Below are positions 17,921 to 27,064 of a DNA stretch of 64,000 bases, in pieces (the first letter of the stretch is position 1; every line of letters begins with the position of its first letter). The translations under genes and the position numbers were made by a program. Location: assembly GCF_001655005.1 (NCBI RefSeq), contig NZ_LXET01000047.1, positions 71,316 through 135,315 of the forward strand, written 5' to 3'. The notes below the pieces were generated by a model that was not told where the DNA came from, made no database searches, and was given only the letters and a program-made list of their open reading frames with translations. This DNA comes from Hafnia paralvei ATCC 29927 (GTDB lineage: Bacteria; Pseudomonadota; Gammaproteobacteria; Enterobacterales; Enterobacteriaceae).

Positions 17921-18038
17921 ATATGCAGCGTGAACGCTTCAAAGTCGCGCGTTAAGAGGATATCAGGAACGTTTTACCTGCCCCCCTCCTCCTCGAAGTT
18001 TTCAAACACTGGATTCATTCTCGATCGCGGCACTACGC

Positions 18039-20096
18039 TTAAAACTGCGGTTCAGGACAATTCTCGCCAAACTTGGCGGCCCAGTCATAATACGAGCCAT
18101 TCTTGATATAGCGTTGGTACAATGCTCGGCTCGTCTTCGTATCGTATGCAATCACCCAGCTTGTGGCATTACATAATACGGCAGCATAAGCCTGACTTTT
18201 CGGTGGCAATAAATTGGCTGCTTTCTGAGCCAAGTCCACCGCTCGCCAGCGGTAATGCAAGAAGTGATTGTCCGCCTCTGGCAATGATTTCACTGCCCGA
18301 CTTGCCTCAGCCACGTTGATCCAGCTTTTATGCTGTAAATCACGAGTATCGAATGCATCCCCCAGATAAGAAATACCAGCGCCATAAATAGCGTAGTCCG
18401 GCGTCATTTCATAGCCCATAAACTCCAACCCCTGCTTTCGCAGTAATGTGGCGGCGTGATAATAGGCTTTGGCCTTGGCTCTCTTGTCAGACGTTTTATT
18501 TTTGGCAGCATTTATACTATCAACAAATTCCTGCGCAAACTGACGATAAGCTGGGAACGCAAAGTAGTTCACCGCTTCCTGATAGCGCCCAGCCCGCATC
18601 ATTCTTCGTGCTAGCAAGTCACGCAGTTTTTCATCCTGCGTGATCTGGTGATCGCTGTACCCATCCGGATTAATGGGCTTCAATGGTGTGCTAGGTGCAG
18701 GTATGTGTTCATCAACAAAGCGTTTCAATTCATCAATGGTTAGCACTCGTTCAGCGATATCAGCCACATCCGCCCAATAGTTTTCTTTACCTTGATACAT
18801 AAAAGCCATGGCTTGCAGATAATCGCCACGATTCAGTGCCAGAATGGACTGCTCACCAGAAACTCGGCAAACTGGAGTGATCATTTCTGGCGCATAATCA
18901 TCATTACGCTGTAGCCCCCAGCTTTCATCCGAAGGGAATGCGGAAGCCGCCTTGGCATAGGCCTCGGTGGCAGACTTCACATCACCATCACGTAGAGCCA
19001 TCTTGGCACGTAGCCACCACGCTAATCCCCCGTCGCCAGCGTTCTTCAGCAGGCTGGCAGCCATCGTATATTGTCCGGAACGATAAGCTAACGCAGCTAA
19101 ACGATCGCTACCGCGGAAGCCACTTTTCACTGAATCCATCAGTAACGCGAGGATCGGAGCAATAGTCTGTTCTGGCTTGGTGTTCCCCATCTGCAAATTA
19201 CTGCTACGAGCAAACAGTTCGATAGTCACCAACTGCTGCACCAATGGATCGCTAATGGCCTGCTTAAGCACATTCCTATTTTCTGGTCTAATCAGATAGC
19301 CGGAGATATACATCAGTGAAAGCCCGCCATCGGTATCGCCCTGAGCCGCTTGCTGTGCATATAACTTTGTTGCAGGGATTATGTCTCCAAGCCATAAATG
19401 AATACGCGCCTGCTGCCCTAGGCTACTCAGCGCCAGTTGTTCTGGATCAACAGCCCCGCTTTTTACGTTATCAATCACTTGCTGGAAGGAAGCCAGAGCT
19501 TGCTCAAGCTGCTCTTTTTTGGGGTGCGACGCTGGTGGCGTGTTCAATCCAGATACGTCTTCCGGCGTACCATAATCGTTCATCTGCACGCGCCCCAGTG
19601 AATATTGCGCCCGTAGTCCCCATTTTCCCTGATCAGCAACGGGGAGAGCCAGAACCTGCTGAAAATATTCCGATGCACGAGGATCTTTTTCTCCAAAAGC
19701 CACGGCACCCAGCGTATACAGGCGTGCTGCGTTCGATAGGCTCTTCGCATCGATTGCCGAAGCAGCCTCAACGCTGTGAGTTTGTCGCATATCAGCAATG
19801 ATTCGTTGTTCTGGCGACAACGGAACAGGTTTCGATGACGTGCCGAGTGTTGACGATACAGGTGCTTTCCAAAGTGGTAATTGCTTGTCTACAGGCACGA
19901 GTCGGCTAGCTTCAAATACAAAATTGCCTTCCGGCATCGACAGAAGAGTATCGTTACGATTGAGCAGTAAACGGTTGGGAAAGTCTGGCCCACAAGCAAA
20001 ACTACTCTGCGGAAAAACCAGCGCTGCCGCAATAAGTGCCGCTAACGATAGTGTGCGAAACGGGTTTCCATTTGAGGACAAATCAAAATGTGGCAT
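18039..20096 (-). CDS. Large exported protein of unknown function, probably TPR-like helical repeats
   Basis: Not recognised as a characterised family. The 685-residue product has a signal peptide (hydrophobic LSLAALIAAALVFP, likely cut after SSFA, just before C35 in CGPDFP); position -3 is Ser, so a lipobox is doubtful and a periplasmic location is more likely. After an N-terminal segment of about 110 residues it is almost all helical with alanine- and tyrosine-rich repeat stretches (ARLYTLGAVAFGEKDPRASE, WGLRAQYSLGRVQM, AYRSGQYTMAASLLKNAG, MMRAGRYQEAVNYFA) resembling TPR/SEL1 repeats. Few cysteines: C35, one near 405, one near 643 and one in the final GENCPEPQF. It stands alone between hemL and guaA at a synteny junction. 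Confidence 0.85.
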   Translation of the reverse strand: MPHFDLSSNGNPFRTLSLAALIAAALVFPQSSFACGPDFPNRLLLNRNDTLLSMPEGNFVFEASRLVPVDKQLPLWKAPVSSTLGTSSKPVPLSPEQRIIADMRQTHSVEAASAIDAKSLSNAARLYTLGAVAFGEKDPRASEYFQQVLALPVADQGKWGLRAQYSLGRVQMNDYGTPEDVSGLNTPPASHPKKEQLEQALASFQQVIDNVKSGAVDPEQLALSSLGQQARIHLWLGDIIPATKLYAQQAAQGDTDGGLSLMYISGYLIRPENRNVLKQAISDPLVQQLVTIELFARSSNLQMGNTKPEQTIAPILALLMDSVKSGFRGSDRLAALAYRSGQYTMAASLLKNAGDGGLAWWLRAKMALRDGDVKSATEAYAKAASAFPSDESWGLQRNDDYAPEMITPVCRVSGEQSILALNRGDYLQAMAFMYQGKENYWADVADIAERVLTIDELKRFVDEHIPAPSTPLKPINPDGYSDHQITQDEKLRDLLARRMMRAGRYQEAVNYFAFPAYRQFAQEFVDSINAAKNKTSDKRAKAKAYYHAATLLRKQGLEFMGYEMTPDYAIYGAGISYLGDAFDTRDLQHKSWINVAEASRAVKSLPEADNHFLHYRWRAVDLAQKAANLLPPKSQAYAAVLCNATSWVIAYDTKTSRALYQRYIKNGSYYDWAAKFGENCPEPQF

Positions 20097-20338
20097 TCAT
20101 GTTCCCTGAAGATATTTTGTTGGCACCTAAAAAACTGTATCAACAACGCCATCGGGCACTCTATCCCATGATTCACGTTGTCCAGAAGTGATTTTGGTTA
20201 GAGCCCACCGCTCTCACGAAGTTCACGAATCACACGAAAATAGCGAGAGAATAACGACGCTATTTTTCACCAAAGTGGTGCCAAACTGGTATCAAAAAAT
20301 CCGATGTTCAGCCTTCGATATCGCCGGTAGAAACAAGA
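20097..20338. other. Intergenic region upstream of the exported-protein gene
   Basis: Holds the upstream region of the 685-residue protein and the end of the guaBA transcription unit. No gene or tRNA was seen. A GGCACC (20123 region) and a GGTGCC (20278 region), each followed by an ACTG(G)TATCA-like string, are a loose repeat of doubtful meaning. Confidence 0.4.
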
Positions 20339-20364
20339 AAGCCCTCTGATCTCTCAGAGGGCTT
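20339..20364 (-). terminator. Terminator of the guaBA operon
   Basis: AAGCCCTCTGA (20339-20349) pairs with TCAGAGGGCTT (20354-20364) around a 4-base loop; on the minus strand it is followed by TTCTTGTTTC. It lies 43 bases after the guaA stop. Confidence 0.88.
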
Positions 20365-20407
20365 AAGATGTTTGCTACCGACTCACATCGTTACTCGTGG
20401 CCGAGCA

Positions 20408-21985
20408 CTATTCCCACTCAATCGTAGCCGGTGGTTTACCGGAGATATCGTACACTACGCGGGAAATGCCGTTCACTTCGTTGATGATGCGGTTGGATAC
20501 ACGCCCCAAGAAGTCATATGGCAGGTGCGCCCAATGCGCGGTCATGAAGTCGATGGTTTCTACCGCACGCAGAGAAACGACCCAATCATATTTACGGCCA
20601 TCGCCCATTACGCCAACAGAGCGAACCGGCAGGAATACGGTAAATGCCTGGCTCACTTTGTTATACAGATCAGCCTTATGCAGTTCTTCAATGAAGATCG
20701 CATCCGCACGACGCAGCAGGTCACAGTACTCTTTCTTGACCTCACCCAGTACACGCACGCCCAAGCCTGGACCTGGGAACGGATGGCGGTACAGCATGTC
20801 GTATGGCAGACCCAGTTCTAGGCCGATCTTACGCACTTCGTCTTTGAACAGCTCTTTTAGCGGCTCAACCAGACCCAGCTTCATCTCTTTCGGCAAACCA
20901 CCAACGTTGTGGTGAGACTTGATCACGTGAGCTTTACCGGTTGCTGACGCTGCGGACTCAATCACATCAGGATAGATGGTGCCCTGTGCCAACCACTTAA
21001 CGTTAGGCTGCTTGCACGCTTCTTCGTCGAACACTTCAACGAATACGCGGCCGATAGTTTTACGCTTGGCTTCTGGATCGTTGATGCCAGCCAGCGCATT
21101 CAAGAAGCGGTCTTCGGCTTTAACATGGATAATATTCAGGCCGAATTTATCGCCGAACATATCCATTACCTGCTCGCCTTCATTCAGGCGCAGCAGTCCG
21201 TTGTCAACGAAGACACAGGTCAGACGCTTGCCGATAGCACGATGCAGCAGCAAAGCTGTCACAGAGGAGTCAACGCCGCCGGACAAGCCTAAGATCACTT
21301 CGTCTTCACCGACCTGCTCACGCAGTCGCACGACCGCATCCTCAATGATCGTCGCTGGCGTCCACAGCGCTTCGCAACCGCAGATATCCAGAATGAAACG
21401 CTCAAGCATGCGCTGCCCTTGATGGGTATGAGTCACTTCAGGGTGGAACTGTACGCCGTAGAAACGTTTTTCATCGTTTGCCATGATGGCATAAGGACAG
21501 GTTTCGGTGCTGGCGACGGTGACAAAATCAGAAGGGATAGCGGTCACTTTATCGCCGTGGCTCATCCAGACATCCAGCACTGGCGTGCCGTCTTTGGTCA
21601 GGGAGTCTTTGATATCATCAAACATTTTGCTGTGTGCGGTAACTTCTACCTGCGCATAGCCAAATTCACGTTCGTTAGAGCTTTCTACATGGCCACCCAG
21701 CTGCATCGCCATGGTCTGCATGCCGTAGCACACGCCAAACACAGGCACACCAGCAGTAAACACATATTCTGGCGCTCGTGGGCTATTGTTCTCAGTGGTG
21801 CTTTCTGGACCACCGGACAGAATAATACCGCTTGGATTAAATTCGCGGATCTGCTCTTCGGTGACGTCCCACGCCCACAGTTCGCAATATACGCCGATTT
21901 CGCGAACACGACGCGCCAGAAGCTGGGTGTACTGGGAGCCGAAATCCAGAATCAGAATGCGATGCTTATGAATATTTTGAGTCAT
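20408..21985 (-). CDS. guaA: GMP synthase (glutamine-hydrolysing)
   Basis: Converts XMP to GMP with ATP and glutamine, the last step of guanine nucleotide synthesis. The 525-residue product (same as E. coli) has the class I amidotransferase domain with C86 (VFGVCYGMQ) and the His-x-Glu pair in VQFHPEVTH (about 181-183), the PP-loop GLSGGVDSSV near 235, and the C-terminal dimerisation domain ending KPPATIEWE. It follows guaB by 102 bases on the same strand and is probably cotranscribed with it. Confidence 0.98.
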   Translation of the reverse strand: MTQNIHKHRILILDFGSQYTQLLARRVREIGVYCELWAWDVTEEQIREFNPSGIILSGGPESTTENNSPRAPEYVFTAGVPVFGVCYGMQTMAMQLGGHVESSNEREFGYAQVEVTAHSKMFDDIKDSLTKDGTPVLDVWMSHGDKVTAIPSDFVTVASTETCPYAIMANDEKRFYGVQFHPEVTHTHQGQRMLERFILDICGCEALWTPATIIEDAVVRLREQVGEDEVILGLSGGVDSSVTALLLHRAIGKRLTCVFVDNGLLRLNEGEQVMDMFGDKFGLNIIHVKAEDRFLNALAGINDPEAKRKTIGRVFVEVFDEEACKQPNVKWLAQGTIYPDVIESAASATGKAHVIKSHHNVGGLPKEMKLGLVEPLKELFKDEVRKIGLELGLPYDMLYRHPFPGPGLGVRVLGEVKKEYCDLLRRADAIFIEELHKADLYNKVSQAFTVFLPVRSVGVMGDGRKYDWVVSLRAVETIDFMTAHWAHLPYDFLGRVSNRIINEVNGISRVVYDISGKPPATIEWE

Positions 21986-22087
21986 GTAAGGCCTTGTTTA
22001 GAAAAATAAATAGCCAAAAAACGAAAATAGGTGACTAAATACCGAACGGCGAGAACCTGCAATACGTTCCCGCCTCGACATTCAGAA

Positions 22088-23554
22088 TTACGATCCCATA
22101 CGGTAGTTCGGTGACTCTTTGGTGATGGTCACATCGTGAACGTGGCTTTCCTGAATACCTGCACCGCTAATGCGAACGAATTCTGCTTTAGTACGCAGTT
22201 CATCAATCGTCGCGCAACCAGTCAGCCCCATACATGAGCGCAGACCGCCCATTTGCTGGTGAATGATCGCTTTCAGATGGCCTTTGTATGCAACGCGGCC
22301 TTCGATACCTTCTGGAACCAGTTTATCCGCGGCATTATCGCTCTGGAAATAACGGTCAGAAGAACCTTTAGACATTGCGCCCAGTGAACCCATACCACGG
22401 TAAGATTTGAATGAACGGCCCTGATACAGCTCGATTTCACCCGGAGATTCTTCAGTCCCTGCCAGCATACCACCGACCATGACGCAGCTTGCGCCTGCTG
22501 CCAAAGCTTTAGCAATATCGCCAGAGAAGCGGATACCACCGTCTGCGATAACCGGAATACCGGTGCCCTCAAGGGCTTCAACGGCATCAGAAACCGCAGT
22601 GATCTGTGGAACCCCAACACCGGTTACGATACGCGTCGTACAGATAGAGCCAGGACCAATGCCCACTTTCACCGCATTCACACCGGCTTCCGCCAATGCT
22701 CTCGCACCGGCTGCCGTTGCTACGTTACCGCCAATGATTTGCAGATCGGGGAATTTAGCGCGAGTTTCACGAATACGCTGTAACACGCCTTCGGAATGAC
22801 CGTGAGAGGAGTCAATCAACAGAACATCGACGCCGGCTTCAACCAACGCAGCGATGCGTTCTTCATTGCCAGCACCTGCGCCAACCGCAGCACCCACGCG
22901 CAGACGACCATGCTCGTCTTTACATGCGTTTGGCTTACGCTCAGCTTTTTGGAAGTCTTTAACGGTGATCATGCCGCACAGGTGGAAGTTTTCATCCACG
23001 ACCAGCGCTTTCTCAACGCGCTTTTCATGCATACGTTGCAGAACTACTTCGCGTGCTTCACCTTCTTTTACCGTTACCAGACGCTCTTTAGGCGTCATTA
23101 CTGCAGTCACTGGCTGTTCCAGATCGGTGACAAAACGCACATCACGGCCAGTAATGATCCCCACCAGTTCCAGTTCATCGGTCACAACAGGATAACCCGC
23201 AAAACCATTGCGTTCGGTCAGCTCTTTAACTTCGCGCAGAGTCGTCGTTGGGGTAACAGTCTGAGGATCTTTCACCACACCACTTTCATGTTTTTTCACG
23301 CGGCGGACTTCATCAGCCTGACGCTCGATAGACATGTTTTTGTGGATGAAGCCAATACCGCCTTCCTGCGCCAGCGCAATCGCTAGACGGGCTTCAGTAA
23401 CGGTATCCATTGCCGCAGACAGCATGGGGATGTTCATTCGAATAGATGAAGTCAGCTGAGTGCTAAGATCGGCAGTGTTTGGCAGAACGGTAGAGTGGGC
23501 TGGAACTAAGAGGACGTCGTCAAACGTCAGGGCTTCTTTAACGATACGTAGCAT
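22088..23554 (-). CDS. guaB: Inosine-5'-monophosphate dehydrogenase
   Basis: Oxidises IMP to XMP, the committed step to GMP. The start was set at the ATG at 23554 (MLRIVKEALTFDDVLLVPA, ribosome site GGTGAG) because it gives exactly the E. coli length of 488 residues; a longer frame to 23584 adds only ten unsupported residues. It has the beta/alpha barrel, a pair of CBS domains at about 95-200, the catalytic cysteine in GPGSICTTR (near 305) and the flap region RGMGSLGAM. First gene of guaBA, with a PurR-like operator and a TATAAT -10 upstream. Confidence 0.98.
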   Translation of the reverse strand: MLRIVKEALTFDDVLLVPAHSTVLPNTADLSTQLTSSIRMNIPMLSAAMDTVTEARLAIALAQEGGIGFIHKNMSIERQADEVRRVKKHESGVVKDPQTVTPTTTLREVKELTERNGFAGYPVVTDELELVGIITGRDVRFVTDLEQPVTAVMTPKERLVTVKEGEAREVVLQRMHEKRVEKALVVDENFHLCGMITVKDFQKAERKPNACKDEHGRLRVGAAVGAGAGNEERIAALVEAGVDVLLIDSSHGHSEGVLQRIRETRAKFPDLQIIGGNVATAAGARALAEAGVNAVKVGIGPGSICTTRIVTGVGVPQITAVSDAVEALEGTGIPVIADGGIRFSGDIAKALAAGASCVMVGGMLAGTEESPGEIELYQGRSFKSYRGMGSLGAMSKGSSDRYFQSDNAADKLVPEGIEGRVAYKGHLKAIIHQQMGGLRSCMGLTGCATIDELRTKAEFVRISGAGIQESHVHDVTITKESPNYRMGS

Positions 23555-23606
23555 GGGCAATATCTCACCAGAGTGGTAAATCAAATAGATTTAATATTGC
23601 CGCGGC

Positions 23607-23632
23607 ATTATACAGGCCGAAAACGGTTGCCT
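23607..23632 (-). promoter_or_regulatory. guaBA promoter -10 box and PurR-like operator
   Basis: On the minus strand a perfect TATAAT lies at 23607-23612, and AGGCAACCGTTTTCGG at 23617-23632 matches 12 of 16 positions of the known PurR consensus ACGCAAACGTTTGCGT. The overlap of the operator with the promoter spacer fits repression of guaBA by PurR with a purine corepressor, as known in E. coli. It is inferred from sequence only. Confidence 0.65.
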
Positions 23633-23724
23633 CCAGTACTTTTTACAAAAAAGTCTTGCGAAGGTCATTCAAGCATGTAGTATCGACTAATTAACACCTT
23701 GATTTAGAGTTTGATCTACGTCAC

Positions 23725-25101
23725 ATGTCACTACCATCTTCCCCACCAATTTTTACCGTTAGTCGGTTGAACCAAACCGTCCGTCAGCTGTTAGAAATGG
23801 AAATGGGGCAGATCTGGCTATCAGGTGAAATCTCTAATTTATCTCAGCCCTCTTCCGGCCACTGGTACTTCACGTTAAAAGACGATCGTGCTCAGGTGCG
23901 CTGCGCAATGTTCCGCAACAGCAACCGTCGGGTGGCGTTTCGTCCGCAAAACGGTCAGCAGATATTGATGCGTGCAACCATCACGCTGTACGAACCGCGT
24001 GGTGATTACCAACTGATTGCCGAAAGTATGCAGCCCGCTGGGGATGGCTTACTGCAACAGCAGTTTGAACAACTCAAGCAGCGTTTGCAGGAAGAAGGCC
24101 TGTTCGATCCCGCGCACAAAAAACCGTTGCCCTCGCCCGCGCGTTGCGTTGGGGTTGTGACCTCTTCAAGCGGTGCTGCGCTGCATGACATTCTGAACGT
24201 TTTGCAGCGCCGCGATCCTTCTTTGCCCGTCATTATCTATCCAACCGCAGTCCAGGGCGTCGATGCGCCGATGCAGATTGTGCGCGCCATCGAGTTAGCC
24301 AATCAGCGGAAAGAGTGCGACGTATTGATTGTCGGTCGCGGCGGTGGATCGCTAGAAGATCTGTGGAGTTTCAACGATGAACGCGTGGCCAAGGCTATTT
24401 TTGCCAGCCAAATTCCCATCGTGAGCGCAGTCGGCCATGAAACCGATGTCACCATTGCCGATTTTGTCGGTGATTTACGAGCGCCAACGCCCTCTGCGGC
24501 AGCTGAATTGGTTAGCCGTAATCAAACAGAACTTATGCGCCAAATGCTCTCACAGCAACAGCGCATGGAAATGGCGATGGATTATTATCTTGCTCGCCAC
24601 CAGCAACGTTTTACACGGCTCAACCATCGTTTACAGCAACAGCATCCACAGCTCCGTCTGGCGCGTCAGAACACGTTACTTTTAAAGTTACGCCGTCGGT
24701 TGGATGAGGCTGTGCAAACTCGCCTACGTCTCGCAGAACGCCAGCAGGAGCGTCTGAGTCAACGCCTCAACCAACAACAACCATCGGCACGGATCCAGCG
24801 TAATCAGCAACGATTAGCGCAAATTCACAATCGTATGGAACTGCTCATCCAGCGCCAGCTTAGTAGCAGCCGTGAACGTTTTGGCGCACTTTGCTCACAA
24901 TTGGAAGGAGTGAGCCCACTCGCGACGCTGTCTCGTGGATTCAGCGTGACTCAGTCACCAAACGGTAACGTATTGAAAAGTGTTAAGCAGGTGAATAACG
25001 GCGAATTACTGAAAACGCGACTGCAAGATGGATGGATTGAAAGCACGGTTACCGCGATCACACCGCACCCCAAAAAACGCGTGTCCAAACGCGACGCTTA
25101 A
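23725..25101 (+). CDS. xseA: Exodeoxyribonuclease VII large subunit
   Basis: Large subunit of the single-strand-specific exonuclease ExoVII (with XseB, encoded elsewhere), acting in mismatch repair and toxic ssDNA removal. The 458-residue product (E. coli 456) has an N-terminal OB fold (IFTVSRLNQTVRQLLE, SGHWYFTLKDDRAQVRCAMF), the catalytic domain with GRGGGSLEDLWSFNDE and VGHETDVTIADFVGDLRAPTPSAAAE, and a long glutamine/arginine-rich coiled coil (about 265-400). It is divergent from guaB, as in E. coli. Confidence 0.97.
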   Translation: MSLPSSPPIFTVSRLNQTVRQLLEMEMGQIWLSGEISNLSQPSSGHWYFTLKDDRAQVRCAMFRNSNRRVAFRPQNGQQILMRATITLYEPRGDYQLIAESMQPAGDGLLQQQFEQLKQRLQEEGLFDPAHKKPLPSPARCVGVVTSSSGAALHDILNVLQRRDPSLPVIIYPTAVQGVDAPMQIVRAIELANQRKECDVLIVGRGGGSLEDLWSFNDERVAKAIFASQIPIVSAVGHETDVTIADFVGDLRAPTPSAAAELVSRNQTELMRQMLSQQQRMEMAMDYYLARHQQRFTRLNHRLQQQHPQLRLARQNTLLLKLRRRLDEAVQTRLRLAERQQERLSQRLNQQQPSARIQRNQQRLAQIHNRMELLIQRQLSSSRERFGALCSQLEGVSPLATLSRGFSVTQSPNGNVLKSVKQVNNGELLKTRLQDGWIESTVTAITPHPKKRVSKRDA

Positions 25102-25478
25102 ACGCGAATAGTGAGTTCTGTGAGACAGGTCACTTTGCATAATAAAAGCCGTGGCCTGAATCCTAATTATCCCCACTTTCGTTATCTTCTGCATGATTCC
25201 TTACTTTATAGATAAAAATTACTTGTTAATTTTTCGCTTTGCTTTTGGTTGGTTATGAAACGAAAGCAAAATAGCCTAAAACCCGAGCAAAATAAAACTG
25301 TGATCCTCCGTGCATTCTATCCACAATCGCTTTGCTTTAATTCCTAACGACCTATTTAGGTCATTGGGGAATCATCTCATTTATTAAAAATCCCCTTAGC
25401 TCACAGATAAAAAATTATCGTCATTCATTTGGGATGATGACGGTTTATTATAGTTATCAGCTTATTGGGAGTGCCCAC
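25102..25478. promoter_or_regulatory. Intergenic control region between xseA and malX
   Basis: No gene of its own is seen. Two inverted repeats stand out: TTTGCTTT (about 25230-25238) with AAAGCAAA (about 25263-25270), and the palindrome GACCTATTTAGGTC at 25349-25362, a plausible repressor site about 120 bases before malX. A TGTGA half of a CRP-like site lies near 25301. No MalI-type operator or malI gene is present here. The malX ribosome site GGGAG is at 25467-25471. Confidence 0.5.
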
Positions 25479-27050
25479 ATGTCGGACACAAAATCATTCA
25501 AGTCAAGGTTATGGGAATTTTTTCAAAGTCTGGGAAAGACGTTTATGTTCCCCGTATCTTTACTCGCATTTATGGGGTTGTTATTAGGTGTTGGTAGCTC
25601 TATTACCAGTCCCTCCACTATAAAAAGTTTCCCTTTTCTGGGAAATGAATTAGTGCAATTAACATTTGGTTTTGTTGCTACCGTTGGCGGATTTGCCTTT
25701 ACTTATTTACCTATTATGTTCGCTATGGCAATTCCACTAGGACTGGCAAAACGGAATAAAGCCATCGGTGCATTCGCGGGTTTTGTCGGCTATATGATAA
25801 TGAATCTATCGATTAATTATTATCTTCTCAGTAGCCATCAACTCGCCGACGCGTCCAATATGAAACAAGCGGGTCAAGCGATGGTATTAGGAATTCAATC
25901 GCTAGAGATGGGGGTTTTAGGTGGGATCGTCGTGGGTGTAATTACCTATTTCCTACATGAACGTTTCCAAGATACTCGGCTCCATGACGCTTTTGCCTTC
26001 TTTAGTGGGATCCGTTTTGTCCCTATCATTACCGCCCTAACGCTATCCATCGTTGGATTAATCATTCCATTCTTATGGGAATATGTGGCGATAGGTATTA
26101 CCGCAATTGGACGATTAATCCAGAGCACCAGCGTGTTTGGGCCATTCTTATACGGCGTTGGGGTTCTATTACTTAAACCGTTTGGCTTGCACCATATTTT
26201 ACTGGCGATGGTTCGCTTCACTCCTGCTGGCGGGACTGAATTTGTTGGCGGGCAGGAAATATCAGGAGCGCTAAACATTTTCTATGCTGAGCTAAAAGCA
26301 GGTCTACCTTTTAGCCCTCACGTTACCGCATTCTTATCACAAGGCTTCATGCCTACCTTCATCTTTGGCTTGCCTGCTGTCGCTTATGCTATTTACCGAA
26401 CAGCTAAACCTGAAAACCGCCCTATCATAAAAGGACTACTGCTTTCAGGCGTTTTAGTTTCCGTGGTGACCGGTATATCCGAGCCTATTGAGTTTCTCTT
26501 TTTATTCATCGCGCCTTTCTTATATGTTTTCCATGTCATTATGTCCGGTCTTGCTCTAATGGTGATGGCATTACTCGGTGTGACAATCGGAAATACCGAC
26601 GGTGGAATATTAGATTTATTAATATTTGGCATAATGCAAGGCACTGCAACCAAATGGTATTTAGTTATCCCCGTTGGCATTATTTGGTTTGCTATCTACT
26701 TCTTTGTATTCCGCTGGTATATTCTCAAACATGATATTAAAACACCAGGACGAGAGGATGACGATATTACTGAAAACGTAAAAGCGGAGAAACCCAGCGG
26801 AAATAAAAAAGGCGCTCAGTACGATCCAGAACTCATTCTTTCTGCTTTGGGAGGAAAAGAAAATATCGACTCACTAGACAACTGTATCACCCGCTTACGC
26901 TTAGTCGTTAAAGATATGGCGCTTATTAATAAAGAAATATTAAAGAAAGCGGGTGCTCTTGCCGTGGTCGTTCTTGATAATCACAGTTTACAGGTCATCA
27001 TTGGCCCACAAGTTCAAAGTGTAAAAACCGGCATTGAAGCATTAATTTAG
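25479..27050 (+). CDS. malX: PTS glucose/maltose-type EIICB permease MalX
   Basis: Glucose-family phosphotransferase permease; E. coli MalX can move glucose and maltose but its natural substrate is not certain. The start at 25479 (MSDTKSFKSRLWEFFQSLGK) is preceded by GGGAGTGCCCAC; the open frame reaches 25434. The 523-residue chain has an EIIC domain (1 to about 410) with GLHHILLAMVRFTPAGG and GISEPIEFLFLFIAPFLYV, then EIIB with the phosphorylated C469 in LDNCITRLRL. No EIIA domain is attached; Crr normally supplies it. malY follows after 14 bases. Unlike E. coli, no adjacent malI. Confidence 0.9.
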   Translation: MSDTKSFKSRLWEFFQSLGKTFMFPVSLLAFMGLLLGVGSSITSPSTIKSFPFLGNELVQLTFGFVATVGGFAFTYLPIMFAMAIPLGLAKRNKAIGAFAGFVGYMIMNLSINYYLLSSHQLADASNMKQAGQAMVLGIQSLEMGVLGGIVVGVITYFLHERFQDTRLHDAFAFFSGIRFVPIITALTLSIVGLIIPFLWEYVAIGITAIGRLIQSTSVFGPFLYGVGVLLLKPFGLHHILLAMVRFTPAGGTEFVGGQEISGALNIFYAELKAGLPFSPHVTAFLSQGFMPTFIFGLPAVAYAIYRTAKPENRPIIKGLLLSGVLVSVVTGISEPIEFLFLFIAPFLYVFHVIMSGLALMVMALLGVTIGNTDGGILDLLIFGIMQGTATKWYLVIPVGIIWFAIYFFVFRWYILKHDIKTPGREDDDITENVKAEKPSGNKKGAQYDPELILSALGGKENIDSLDNCITRLRLVVKDMALINKEILKKAGALAVVVLDNHSLQVIIGPQVQSVKTGIEALI

Positions 27051-27064
27051 GCCAAGGAGCCAGC

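Noticed and set aside
19316..19801. 161-codon frame opposite the unknown exported protein
   Set aside because: The minus-strand frame has a signal peptide and consistent repeat structure over 685 codons; this one has none.
21419..22009. 196-codon frame opposite guaA
   Set aside because: Antisense shadow; guaA identity is certain across the whole stretch.
22796..23386. 196-codon frame opposite guaB
   Set aside because: Antisense shadow of the CBS/barrel region of guaB.
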